Assembly (NCBI RefSeq): GCF_032854445.1
Contig: NC_088302.1
Coordinates: forward strand, 40,058,191-40,122,190
Reading direction: 5' to 3'
Source: Liolophura sinensis
Taxonomy: Eukaryota; Mollusca; Polyplacophora; Chitonida; Chitonidae
Length of the DNA: 64,000 nt
The notes under the pieces were generated by a model. It ran no database searches. It worked only from the letters and a program-made list of their open reading frames with translations, and had not been told where the DNA came from. Every line of letters starts with the position of its first letter. The first letter of the stretch is position 1. Both the position numbers and the translations under genes were made by a program. Of this stretch, positions 11,464 through 23,118 are shown piece after piece.

Positions 11464-11871
11464 AATGCAACAGTAAAAACTCCTGACACCATGACGTAAA
11501 CAGAATTATATGAAAAATGCAGTAATGTTATATGCAATTATAAGACACTAGTGTAAAATTACTTAAATCGTATGTTACGTGAACAATAACGTGAAAACAT
11601 TGCAACAGACGGTTGGTTTTTATCATAGCGTTAAATACTACATTTATACTCTCACCACCTCTATATTTTAAGCACCATATACATGCAAATGTTTGTAGGA
11701 AAGAAAATGCTTGTACTTTCTTTGATCTGTAGCAGATTTGCTTGAACACAATGAAACACTTAGAAGCTCTTCATTTCTATATAACCAGTATCGCCAAGCT
11801 CTTAAGCTTTTAAATGCGCCTTAATTCGAAGAGCAAGTAAATAAAGCCCTCAAATTTCTAACATATTGCAG

Positions 11872-12122
11872 CCCGCCTATGTGGCCAAGGTGGTTAGCAC
11901 TCCAGCGCAGCCCATTGACCATTCACCATTGCGGTCGATGTGAGTTCAAGTCCGGCTCATGTTGGGTTCCTCTCCGGAAGCTCTGTCAGCAACCTGCAGA
12001 TGGTCGTAAGTTTCCCCTGGGCTCTGCTCGGTTTCCTCCCACAATAATGCTGGCCGCCGTTGCATAAGTGAAATATTCTTGAGTACGGCGTACAACACCA
12101 ATCAAATTCATAAATAAATAAA
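11872..12122 (+). mobile_element. tRNA-like SINE family 1, full-length
   Basis: Head gtggccaaggtggttagc (A-box-like), then gtgagttcaagtccggctc (B-box-like), the core gccgccgttgcataagtgaa, and the attcttgagtacggcgt block ending in (AAAT)n. Confidence 0.9.
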
Positions 12123-12288
12123 TCTATAATTCATTATGTTCAATTCTGAATCGCATTCTTGTGCACTGTGCTCATGAGCATGAAAAATTAAATCTAAATG
12201 CCGGATTTAGAGTCACGCAAAACCTTTGTGAGCTCATTGAAGATTATTTGTACACTGTCCGTTTGGCGTATAAAGCCCATCGACTCGC

Positions 12289-12393
12289 TCTCCAGTTTCC
12301 TTCCACCATAATGGTTGCCGTTGTCGTTTAATTGAAATTCTTAATTTAAATTAATTGAAAGTACAACGTAAAACAACAATCAAATAAATAAAC
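12289..12393 (+). mobile_element. SINE family 1, diverged 3' fragment
   Basis: Recognisable ttccttccaccataatggttg and aaaacaacaatcaaataaat blocks, with the central sequence decayed. A further scrap of the tail motif lies at about 12417-12440. Confidence 0.6.
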
Positions 12394-12954
12394 ATAGGTG
12401 TAATGTTCCTGACCTCGGCGTAAAACAACAATCAAACAAAAAGCCCAGGATTCAGTTAATAAGAACATTTCCACAGCATTTATCAGGACGCGGTGAACAA
12501 AAATCTAGCAACGAGTAAAAAATACAGTTTTGAATGTTTTTACACGAATGATGCTTTCTTCATTTTATCAGTTTGTTTTCCTTGAATTTTGCCCCTAGCT
12601 TTAATGTTTATAGCCCAAGTGTTGTTCCTCCCTTATGCCACTATACCGTGTCGATAGGAGACATCATTTCTAGTGTCCACAGAATGGAGGATCTAGGAAA
12701 GCAGCTTTCCAATTATATATGATGTTTTCAAATTTCAAATATATTACCGTCAACCTAAGATAATGATTTATTTTATCATCAACTTGTATTATCTCTTATA
12801 TATACATATCTCCTATATGAAGACTGATGGCTTGATGTTTAATGTTGTTATCAAGGGTTTTTCACTTATTTGACGGCATTCATGTTCATGAGCATATAGA
12901 GGAAGCTAAGATGCTCGGCATAAACCATCCACTTTCGTTAGGCAAATAACAGTT

Positions 12955-13061
12955 TACTTATTTATTTATCTATGTATTTGATTCTTGTTTAACGCGATAG
13001 TTCAGATTTTTTCACCTCTGCGATAGCGGTCATTTTAAGGGTAGGGGAAACCACAGTTGCC
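12955..13061 (-). mobile_element. SINE family 1, very diverged fragment
   Basis: (TTTA)n followed by a gattcttgtttaacgcgat-like version of the tail block, then gcgatagcggtcatttta and ggggaaacc. Too decayed for firm borders. Confidence 0.4.
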
Positions 13062-14069
13062 GTTTGGTAAGCGACGGACGCACTTTCGCACGTGTGACAT
13101 TGCTTTAATGTTATTGTATGTTAAATGTGATGACAAAACAGCATTTGGAATATATAGGAATGTAGATTTTCAGACATCCAGGTTAGTATACTACAAAAGG
13201 TAACACTATAAAACTGTTCCACTGGACAATGTTTATTATTTACTGACGTTGCGGCGACAACCTATCGCCTTCAACAGAGTAAGGTGTTAAAACAAAAAGA
13301 ATTCTTATTTATATTGAAGTAACATACAAAGTGAACAAACCAGTATGTACAAGTTTCATGGTGAACACAGTTCACGTTCACGGGTGGAGTATACAATGGG
13401 TCTATACAATTTCAAACAATGAGACAACTGGAGCTGGTATATAGTGACAGAATTTGAATATAATACAGTTTTTACACGAGTGAACAAATTTTACCAAGTT
13501 GAGGTACACTTACACAAGCTAATTAACATTTTTTCAACACTGTGTCCCAGGTGTGTGAGTGGCGTGCATCATTCATTAGAGTGGAAACGCCATTAAACAA
13601 ACTACCACCACCACCACTCCCAGGTGTGTCATAAGTTAAATCTGAGTCCTCCACTGTGGTTGAGAGTGGGATTTTAATGGAGGGCTCAGATTTAACTCCA
13701 TTAAAAATCCCACATTAGTTCTCACACACAAAATCGAAGAACGTCCTAATGACAAGAGTGGCTGGTTAGCAAGGCTAACAGTGATAGGTTCATCTGAGAT
13801 GAAAGTGATGTTGTTGTAAAGGTACAAGGAAATAAGATGATGACCGATAATTAACCTCAATACAGAGGCATGTTGTCTTGAACATTACTCCGGGCTTGAA
13901 ACACGGAGTATTCTGGTGAAAACACATTCTCAAACCACATGATAGCATGTTAATTCCGCGCAAAAAGATGATCTATTCCTAATGCCTTAGACAGTACACT
14001 GAAGAAACAAATGTTTAACATTTAAACCTCTCTTTGCAACAGATAATAAACGTGCTTAATGTTTAAATT
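13062..14069. other. spacer; short inverted and SINE-tail-like sequence
   Basis: No gene seen. 13560-13610 (ggcgtgcatcattcattaga, then ggaaacgcc) resembles 22105-22150 (ggcgcacatcattcagctga, then ggaaacgct), suggesting a third repeat family. An imperfect inverted repeat around gtgggattttaatggag lies at 13660-13715. Confidence 0.4.
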
Positions 14070-14320
14070 CATTTATTTATATATTTATTTGGTGTTTTAC
14101 GCCATACTCAAGAATATTTCACTTATACGGCGGCGGCCAGCATTATGGTACGTGGAAACCGGGCAGAGCCCGGGGGAAACCCAAGACCATCCGCAGGTTG
14201 CTGGAAGACATTCCCACGTACGACCGGAGAGAAAGCCAGCATGAGCTGGACTTAAACTCACAGCGACCGCATTGGTGAGAGACTCCTAGCTCGCTAACCG
14301 ACTGAGTCACGGAGGCCCCC
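14070..14320 (-). mobile_element. tRNA-like SINE family 1, full-length
   Basis: Complete from the (TTTA)n tail through cggcggccagcattatggta, accatccgcaggttgctgg and agccagcatgagctggactt to the head ctaaccgactgagtcacgg. It is one of the least decayed copies and useful as a local reference. Confidence 0.93.
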
Positions 14321-14857
14321 TTAATGTTTAAATGTAACATATTTAATACTTAAACACTTAAATATATTTATCCAACTGATAATAAGACCGCTTTATAATG
14401 TTGGTCATGTACACTGAAAACTTTAAATCACTCCGTTTAAGCAATAAACCCATTCAGTTTACTTCATAAATTATTGCATTTATAAAATATTGCATGTATT
14501 TGTAAAATAAACCATATATTTATGAAACATACGCCTGTATCTGAAAAATAATCACACCTTGAACATGTTACAAAAGTAAGCATTTATTATAGTGTGTGTA
14601 AGTGTTACCGTTAGAATACTTTATGAATTTCCTAAAATGTATAAAATGGATCAAATTATACCTTTTGGAACTTTGGGATCATTTTAACGCTCTAAATAGT
14701 ATAGGTACGAGTCCGATATTTACTGATAGGCATTAATTTGTTAAACACGTTTATTATCTGTTGCAGAAATATGTTTGAATAATAAACATTTATGTCTTCA
14801 GTGTAGTTAGATTAGAGTTAACCTATTTACACTAAGAAGAAGATGATTTGTGCCGAT

Positions 14858-15236
14858 ATAATTATATTATATTATATTATATTATATGATATTATATTAT
14901 ATTATATTATATTATATTATATTATATGATATTATATGATATTATATGATATTATATTATATTATATTATATTATATTATATTATATTATATTATATTAT
15001 ATTATATTATATTATATTATATTATATTATATTATATTATATTATATTATATTATATTATATTATATTATATTATATTATATTATATTATATTATATTAT
15101 ATTATATTATATTATATTATATTATATTATATTATATTATATTATATTATATTATATTATATTATATTATATTATATTATATTATATTATATTATATTAT
15201 ATTATATTATATTATATTATATTATATTATATTATT
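14858..15236. repeat. (ATATT)n pentanucleotide array
   Basis: About 75 units of ATATT with a few ATATG interruptions near the start. Open frames through it are artefacts of the 5-base period. Confidence 0.97.
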
Positions 15237-15545
15237 ACTACATTTATTACTAGTACTACAACTACTTTGTATTTGGTTTACATCTCCGAGAAACACTCGG
15301 AGCGCATGGAACGGACGACACATTTACGTTGTATGCCTCAAAATCTCTCATCATAGAGAGACACAATAAGTATCGCTTGTTACCAAATATTATCATAAAC
15401 AGTTATGTCATATTATGTCGCAGTGAATGAGTTCAACACACTCAAATCGAAAATCATGAGTTAGTGTTGCTAGTTACATTAGCTCTTTTCCATAAACACC
15501 TTTACTCTAATAATTCGTGAACAGGAGGCCTACCGAGAGTTAACT

Positions 15546-15807
15546 GGGCCTCCGTGGCCGAGGGAGTAAGCGTGGCAACGCGGCGCAATGACCAAGGAGC
15601 TTCCCACAAGTGCATTCACTGTGAGTTCAAGTCCAACTCATGCTGGCTTCCTTTCCGGCCGTACCTTGGAAGGTTTGCCAGCAACCTGCGGATGGTCGTG
15701 GGTTCCCCCCCCCACCCTCCGGGTTCCTCCCACCACAATGTTGGCTGCCGTCGTATAAGTGGAATATTGTTAAGTAAGGCGTAAAACACCAAGAAAATAA
15801 ATAAATA
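15546..15807 (+). mobile_element. tRNA-like SINE family 1, full-length
   Basis: Head gggcctccgtggccgaggga, B-box-like gtgagttcaagtccaactc, core gctgccgtcgtataagtgg, tail with (AAAT)n. A C-run replaces part of the gggtttccccc block. Confidence 0.92.
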
Positions 15808-16103
15808 TGTGAAGTGTGCATAATGAACTTGTGAAATAACCAGAGACGTATTGATACTCATCGTGTGGTCTGTATGGATTTATGGCAAACTCGCCGATAG
15901 GACAAACGAGTTGTCCTATAAACCGCATATCATGTAGTAATCATGTAGTATTCTACTTGTATACAGCCTTTACCATTAACAAATAAATGTAATATTTTAT
16001 TACAAAGTAGGCCCCTACTATAATAAATATTTCCAAGTTAAATAATGAATCAGAAAACAAAACTAACAACTACTTGTAAGTTGGATATATGAACGAAGCA
16101 CAA

Positions 16104-16615
16104 GTGAGAAACATACTCAAGAAATGTTCTAGGTGATATACATACTCAAGAAATGTTCTAGGCGATATACATACTCAAGAAATGTTCTAGGAGAGATACA
16201 TACTCAAGGAATTTCTAGGCGAGATACACACTTAAGGAATGTTCTAGGCGAGAAACACACTCAAAGCGAGATAGATACTCAAAAAATGTTCTAAACGAGA
16301 TATATACTAAAGGAATGTGCTGAGCGATGTACATACTCAGGATATGTTATTGGCGACATACGTACTTAAAAATGTTCAAGGCGAGATACATACTCAAGAA
16401 ATGTTCTAGGAGAGATACATACTCAAGGAATGTTCTAGGCGAGATACATACTCAAGAAATGTTTTAGACAAGATACATACTCAAGAAATGTTCTAGGAGA
16501 GATACATACTCATGGAATGTTCTAGGCGAGATACATACTCAAGAAATGTTCTAGGCGAGATACATACTCAAGGAATGTTCTGGGCGAGATACATATTTAA
16601 GGAATGTTCTAGGCG
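16104..16615. repeat. ~29-30-bp minisatellite
   Basis: About 17 units of gatacatactcaagaaatgt-tctaggcga with scattered substitutions and small indels. Confidence 0.93.
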
Positions 16616-18199
16616 AATCAGCATACAAATCATGTACAACTCTGTAGTATATAAGTTGGATCATGTATGATTGTCTATTTAGATCATCTTTGTAATGTGC
16701 GCCATTGTGCCGTTTCGCCATTTTCCACTATGCCTTTTGTCACCCATGTAGTTGTGCCCCACGACAAATGGTAAACATGACATTTTCTAGATGCTCTTTG
16801 AGGTATATGTATAATAGTGTATTCCAGCCTAAACAAGTATTCTGCATGTGGGCTAGGAGTGTTCGAGGCCTGCTCTCTGTCCATTGTTTTCATGTGACTG
16901 TTTATTAAATCTTATTCTGAACCAGCCACACCTATTAAAATGCAAGTATCATCATTGTTTTCATGTTTTTGTGTATTAAATGTGACGACAGCACAGCATT
17001 TTGAGGAATTTTAGACCAGTGACGTCTAATAAATTTCAACTAACATCACTCCACTTTTTTATCTTATTTTACTTAAGCCATGGTGCTAGGGGACGTGTAA
17101 ATTGCTGCTATTTTTGCATTTACTTGAACAGTTAGAATAAAACTCTAACTGAGGTAAACCTACAAGAGGCCGTATTTCACCGGTTAAGTGTGATCCGTTG
17201 CCAACCATCACACTGTCGTCGCTGATCTGGATTTACTGCCTATGCTTTACGTCTTTTATAGTATCACTACACCTATTTTTCCTAACTCTGCTCCACATAA
17301 GCTGTAGCGCCAGGAACTCTGCCATTTTGGTACTATTTAACTATCTGAATGAACAGAATAAAAGGTAAACGTATGTACACTGACAAGCGGCCAGATTTAA
17401 CCAGACAAGTGTGACCATTTGCCAACTATCAAACTGTCGTCTCCATTTTGCTGTCAGTATATACACTGCTCCACATATTGTATTATCTATGTTTTCTACA
17501 TTTAGTTTTTCGACACGACTGGTAGGTTGAAACTGCCTTCGGTTCTCAGTTTCCAAGTCGTTGGCAGTTACTGGCTAAATAGATAATGTGTCGCTTTCAT
17601 TCACATGCAGTTGGCCTTTCAGCACTGAAGCGGTGAGATTAAATCCCGTTCAGCCGTAGCTGTATGTGCTGGATTTGCCAGCTCTGCTTTGTTTCCCTCT
17701 TCTGTAGACATAATCACTATAGTTTGTTTGACATATCGATCCCGTACAAAAAAGCGCTAAAAACTTAAAGGGCTTAATAAGTTAACTTGCTTAATTATTC
17801 CACGAAAGGCTTATTTTGTTCTAATGGACACTACACAAATTCGCATGAATCAAACACCAAAAGTTTCTCGTTTACCAATATATTGACACAAAAGCAGGAG
17901 TAATTTTAGAATAATAATACAATGGAAAATACAAGATAACTAATACCAAAGGCAAATTACCTGGAAATGTAGAAACAACCACAATGTAGAAAATATAAAA
18001 CTTGTTCAGATGTCCCAGTATTCAAAATTCAAGCTGAGACCAAATGGATACTAAGTCGGCATTGCCATAAATGAGTATGTGTTCATTCTGGGGATAAGAA
18101 AGGGACTCTTAGGAAATTACAAAATGTAACCAACATTGTTAATTTGTTTATGTGTTTTGATTGTTGCTTACACATGGAGAAAGCCGAATAGGCTTCATC
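16616..18199. other. spacer downstream of the GPCR gene
   Basis: AT-rich sequence without a convincing exon or repeat. The 3' end of the GPCR transcript probably lies near its right border. Confidence 0.5.
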
Positions 18200-18205
18200 T
18201 TTATT
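18200..18205 (-). terminator. polyadenylation signal for the GPCR gene
   Basis: AATAAA on the minus strand about 80 bases beyond the GPCR stop codon, so a short 3' untranslated region. Confidence 0.55.
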
Positions 18206-18282
18206 AATACCATCTAGTTAGTACATTTATGAATCCCGGTTTGTCGTTGCGCAAAACTAGCCGTCGAGATTGGCAAAAAAAG

Positions 18283-19548
18283 TCAAGTGGGCATCTGAGT
18301 CTCGCTATCCACATTAAAAGCGCGGCATGCAGCAATCTGTAGAAGGCTGTTTCTTAAGAATTCGTTACAGCACACATAAAGAATAAAATTAAAGAAAGGA
18401 TTACAGATCACAATGATGCGTGCAAACAGAAATGCGAATTCCAAATCAAATAGGGTCCCATTATTTGCAGTGTTTCGCCCTATCTTCATCGGCAAGAGAC
18501 CCGATAAAATTTCCATCACATTGCAGAGGATGAACACACATACGAGCCAAACGAGAAGCCGCGTGACTTGCTGTTCACGTGACTTAGTAGATCCGTTTTG
18601 CACTGTAAGCTTATTTCTCCTCCTTTTTCCAGCCTTGTGTAGTTTCACAACGATCATGATATTTAATACTGTTAACACAGCGATCGGTAAAAGGCAAATC
18701 ACCAAATAGATAACGGTCCTCGCTGTTTGATACTTGACATCGGCTCCAAATTCGGTCACGGAAAAACTGCGCCACATGGGTTTGTTGCGACTATAGATCA
18801 GTTGGATTTTGACGCGACGTTTCCAGAACTCTGTGGCATTTGCTATGATCATCAGTCCGTAAATAGTGACTACAGTTACTTTGGCCTTCGTCTTACTGAA
18901 AAAAACTTTTGCCTTTAGTGGGAAGTAAACGGCTGAAAATCTTTCGATGGTGAAGGTCATCAAAATCCAAATTCCAGCCGTGTACACTATATGTTTAACG
19001 GGACCGACGTACACAAAGTAATAGGCATAAATGGTTGTCAACAGCAGGGAAACATTGCTGGAACTGTAATATCTCAGAGTTGGTGCCAGTCTGCAAATAA
19101 GATAGAGGATATCTGACACAGCTAGAGCCGCCATGTACACGGACGGAGTGGAACTGAAGGCGCTTTTCCACAGAAGTACCAGTGTTAATACATTGGTTGT
19201 GATGCCCAGAACCACCATGAACGGGTAGAAACATCCAAATCCCAGAAACTCCAGTTGCTTTAGCAAATCGGCCTTACCTTGGTTTTGGATACGATCCTGT
19301 TCCCGGATGCTGATAGTAGTCTGATCGATTTCATCGCTTTTACCTTTCTTAGTAGATGGCTGCAAATATGTTCCATTGACGGTTACGTTGACAAGGGACA
19401 TAACTGTATCAGTGGTATTCAGCCAAGTTATCAGTGATTTGTGGGTGTCAGAAGTTTCATTTCTCTCAAACATCTGCCTGGAGGATTGACCGTTTACCAA
19501 ACGGAACAACAGGAGCAAAATGAGAGAAAGAACACAGCGTCGCAGCAT
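18283..19548 (-). CDS. class A (rhodopsin-like) GPCR, probable neuropeptide receptor
   Basis: A complete receptor of about 421 residues in one coding exon. The start chosen at 19548 opens a signal peptide (MLRRCVLSLILLLLFRLVNG). An open stretch 18 codons further upstream reads through an intron polypyrimidine tract, and an acceptor CTTTTTCCAG ends at 19567. The N-terminal ectodomain of about 100 residues carries four glycosylation sites (N30, N44, N54, N58). TM1 has GITTN (N119), TM2 LAVSD (D146), TM3 ends in ERF (E202-R203-F204, the DRY position), and TM7 reads NPFFNFILY, with Asn where NPxxY has Tyr. TM6 lacks the usual CWxP. These traits recall FMRFamide-type and related protostome peptide receptors, but the ligand cannot be named. 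A Lys/Arg-rich third loop (KAGKRRRNK) fits G-protein coupling. Confidence 0.94.
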   Translation of the reverse strand: MLRRCVLSLILLLLFRLVNGQSSRQMFERNETSDTHKSLITWLNTTDTVMSLVNVTVNGTYLQPSTKKGKSDEIDQTTISIREQDRIQNQGKADLLKQLEFLGFGCFYPFMVVLGITTNVLTLVLLWKSAFSSTPSVYMAALAVSDILYLICRLAPTLRYYSSSNVSLLLTTIYAYYFVYVGPVKHIVYTAGIWILMTFTIERFSAVYFPLKAKVFFSKTKAKVTVVTIYGLMIIANATEFWKRRVKIQLIYSRNKPMWRSFSVTEFGADVKYQTARTVIYLVICLLPIAVLTVLNIMIVVKLHKAGKRRRNKLTVQNGSTKSREQQVTRLLVWLVCVFILCNVMEILSGLLPMKIGRNTANNGTLFDLEFAFLFARIIVICNPFFNFILYVCCNEFLRNSLLQIAACRAFNVDSETQMPT

Positions 19549-20696
19549 AGCGCCTTCAGAGAGGTTCTGGAAAAAGAAAAAAACAGAAAATGTGTGGTCC
19601 ACGGCCCGATGGTTAGAGCTCTTGTCTTTTAAAGTCTAGGCCTGAGGTGCAGGTTCAAAGTCGATTGGGGCAACAAATTAGTAAATTTCACTGGCTGTCT
19701 ACGTACATAAATTATGTGACGCTGTGATATTACCCTGTAGTTGCCATTAAACACGACATCTGAGTTACGTTTAGTTATTAATGCTGCTGGAATTTACGGT
19801 ATAGTGCAATGGTCTAGATGTTTGTTCTATAGCACAGTTTGTCCGTTTATTTGGACCAAACTTATTTTTTAAAAATTGGCAAAAATTGTGTAGTACTTAA
19901 CCTGTAGCAGTGAAGAATTGAGTATTCGGGAATTTTATTCATAAAATATTATTATTGAACAGAAAAATCTTAATTTCTGGAATTGACTGTAAATAACGTT
20001 AAATCAACATACCCTGGTGTTTCTCAGAGTTTTTTTGCTTTTGTTAGTGGGTGCAAAAGGAAGTATTGGAGACAATGATTTGTTGCATTGGTAATCAACG
20101 CCGTGTTTAAGAGTGTGATATCTAAGCACCGTTATTTATATTTTGATATGTTGAACATGACTTGAACATGTATCAGGGCAACACGGCCCGTGTATCGTAG
20201 GGATTGAACGACAAGCATACTAATCCCACTGCCATGAAACTTCCCTATGATGAACCATGTGCAAATAGACGGCAAATTGTGCAGTAGTAAGGTGTACTTT
20301 TTCATGCAGAAAAACTGCTGAAACGTTGCATTCTGATTTAGAAGATTATTATGCAGAGACAATATAATGAGGTGGTCCCAAATACAAAGCAAAACGTGAC
20401 AGGTATTACAATGCCCTCGCGTCTGAGATATCTCATAAAGACTGTGAACTGAACCAAAGCTCTAAAACGAGCAAAAATCACGATTTAGAAGTAAGCTACC
20501 TACGATCCCTCGCTCAACTCCCGCCCACCTAAAGCCTGTATTTACCAAATTCAGTGTTCCTGCAACCAACACTATATTGGAGAGACCTCAGGACCATTAC
20601 CATCATCATATCTAATCCCCAACACAAAATTGACTGGCCTAACATCACCAATACCACAACAAGGAAGCTAATGAAAGTTATTCATATTCAAAGAAG

Positions 20697-21057
20697 ACCG
20701 GCCCGGTTAGCACAGTTGGTAGAGCGTCAGCTTCGAGACCGGTAGATCCAGGATCAATCTTTGATCGATTCACACCTAAGATTTTAAAAGAGGAAGTTGT
20801 AACTTCCTCGCTTGGTGTTCAGCATGAAGAGGATAGTGCAACGACTGGTTGACCCGTATCAGTATAATGGCTCGGGCGGGGCGGCTTACTTGCCTTCGGT
20901 AAGTCGTCTCAGTGAAGCAGCAGAAAATAAAAGAGCGGTGGAAATCCGTCCTGCAACAAGGAGGCACATTACACGTACATGCACCCTAAGGATTCCTTCG
21001 TAGTCATACTACTGAAAAATTGTTGAGTACGACTTTAAACCCCAAGCACTCACTCAC
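20697..21057 (+). mobile_element. SINE family 2, full-length copy with target-site duplication
   Basis: Same head, ggaagtt-gt-aacttcc hairpin, ttgttgagtacgac block and (CACT)n tail as the copy at 1942. Flanked by a perfect 13-bp repeat tcatattcaaaga at 20682-20694 and 21058-21070. Confidence 0.92.
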
Positions 21058-22806
21058 TCATATTCAAAGATTAAATCCACACATCAACCGTGACCGTGTC
21101 CCCACCATTTACTGTGAACTGATCTCAGGAGTGACAGATCGAGCCACCCACTGATCTTCCGCTCACTTCTACCACTGATCTTTTGCCCTCATCTACCATT
21201 GCTCTTTTTTCTCACTGTAATCCCTTATAAGTAGAGCAGAGTGAGTATATAAGTAGAGTTGCCGTGGTTGTTCATTGTGTCGCTCTGAGTATAATGCATG
21301 TATTTATCATTTAATGCAGAAAATCGAACGAATATATTTAACAGTATAACTCAGACTTCTTGTTCTACTGTTTAGCTAGTTAACACAGCACTGACTTTGT
21401 TTTACAGAAATCGCAGTGTGCATTCCCCACACCCGGTTCCTTTGTACTGCTATGGTATAAGTAATATGCTAAGTAACTAACAAATGGCAAATAACATCAC
21501 TGCCATTTTTTACCTATTTTTGTATAGACCATGATACTAAGAGTTGTATAAGGCGCTACTATTACAGAATTTACACGAACCGTTAGAATAAAATCTAATC
21601 TGAGATAAACTGACAGGAAACCGAATTTCAATGGTTACGTATGAGCATTTTTCCATTATCACATTGTCGTGGTTGTTCTGGTTTACTCCGCATACTGTAG
21701 TATTCATTATTAAAAATAGTTACACGAGCTAGGTGATTTGAAAGGGGAAAAAAGCACTTTTTTCCATTAAGATACATGTATACATATCAGAGTCTATATG
21801 TCTTGTAAATTCAGCCTATAGCCTAATCTGGAACTAGGTTCTTACTTAATGGGATAAATTCAGAATGTATGCGTCAACACAGACATTTGAATACCAGCCG
21901 CCAATCAAAAATGGTAGACATGGCGCTACCAACACATTATGGTTGAGCAATGATTGAGAGTGGATTGAAATATCGGGTCAGACCAATATATACTTTATGT
22001 AGCACCAGAACCTGACAATGATGATATTTTAATTTCCATCTCCCATTGATCCTGTAAATTGTGGTATGTGTCACCTCTTTTTATTTTGCAAACATTGTTC
22101 CATTCATGTTTGTGGCGCACATCATTCAGCTGAATGGAAACGCTAAATAACTTCAACCAACCAAACCAATCAAACAACCAACGATGGATCCTGCGAAAAT
22201 ACATGTAGGCTCTTTTTCTTTCAAGTTATTTCTATTTATATCTTCTTTGGCAAAGGTAACATTCATTGTTTTTTTTTTACATTATATAGGCTTGATTTGT
22301 CTAATGGCTATCCATTTTATCAGACAGGCTGGCAAATGCCGTTGCTCTTCTGTAAATGACATGACTTTTTTCCACATTAAACAAGGCTCTAAGTCAGTGG
22401 CCACCGCGCTTTCATTCCCCGAGTACACAACGAAACCAAAAAACATCGTCGTTTGCTAGTAGTGCTACTGGTCAAACAAATGATCAACATGCATTCAAAA
22501 CCTGTTTTAGTGGATGTATCATGGGTTGAAACTTTCGCAAAATATGGAAACATGTAAATATAGTAATACATGAATACTAATATTCTGGATCAAAAAGAAC
22601 GTCTACACCAAAATAGCTATTGCTGTGATATCGCCGAAGTGGGCTGAAACCATAATCATTCAAGATTTTACAAAACAGCTCAAAAAGTACTACATTTTTA
22701 CGGTTTTTTGTACTGGAATAATCGCGAATACATGCAAAGGTATTCAGTTTGCAAACTACAATAAAGACATGTAAAACGTTATTGCGATTCTTCTCAGTTC
22801 TAAGCT

Positions 22807-22848
22807 TGAGTCAATGGTAAAACACCAATCAAATAAATAAATAATAAG
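22807..22848 (+). mobile_element. SINE family 1 tail fragment
   Basis: Only gagtcaatggtaaaacacca and atcaaataaataaataat remain. Confidence 0.6.
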
Positions 22849-22979
22849 TTTCGTTGGGATGCTGTAAATTAAATCCGGCTTAAAACAATATATTTTTCTA
22901 ACTTTAAATTTCTAATCTGAGATCTAATCACCAATGCCTGTCTAATACGGTGGAATCTGTACAAGCCATGGCTACTCAC

Positions 22980-23085
22980 CTGGTTGTGTTGATTGTTAAA
23001 GCTGTCAGAGATGTCTTCGTCTTCCTCGACAGCGGAGAAGACTTGCGGAAATCTACAGCTTCACTGCACCGGTCAGAGGATGACT
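22980..23085 (-). other. probable 5' noncoding exon of the GPCR gene
   Basis: A clear GTGAGT donor lies at 22979-22974 on the minus strand, downstream of a TATA-like element and an initiator-like CAACAGTCA around 23085. The exon would splice over a 3.4-kb intron to the acceptor in front of the GPCR coding exon at 19566. One frame also encodes an acidic peptide, so a coding exon of another gene is possible. Confidence 0.45.
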
Positions 23086-23109
23086 GTTGGAAACATCTGT
23101 TACTAATGA

Positions 23110-23118
23110 CTATATAAC
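23110..23118 (-). promoter_or_regulatory. TATA box, candidate GPCR promoter
   Basis: Minus strand GTTATATAG, with the first T of TATATA at 23116, 31 bases upstream of the initiator-like A at 23085. That is standard TATA spacing. The assignment to the GPCR is inferred from orientation and the splice sites. Confidence 0.45.

Larger units (their letters stand above)
19567..22979 (-). other. inferred GPCR 5' intron
   Basis: Holds a SINE family 2 copy at 20697-21057 and a SINE family 1 tail at 22807-22848. 22090-22160 carries the ggcgcacatcattcagctga repeat tail noted for 13.56 kb. No other exon is visible. Confidence 0.4.

Noticed and set aside
14936-15356. A long Ile-Leu-Tyr repeat frame
   Set aside because: Pure (ATATT)n microsatellite translation.
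18413-18709. Plus-strand open frame across the GPCR
   Set aside because: Antisense shadow of the receptor coding exon, which has all class A landmarks.
22221-22308. Hydrophobic plus-strand frame as a membrane protein
   Set aside because: T-rich sequence gives hydrophobic codons in chance frames; no matching splice sites or motif.
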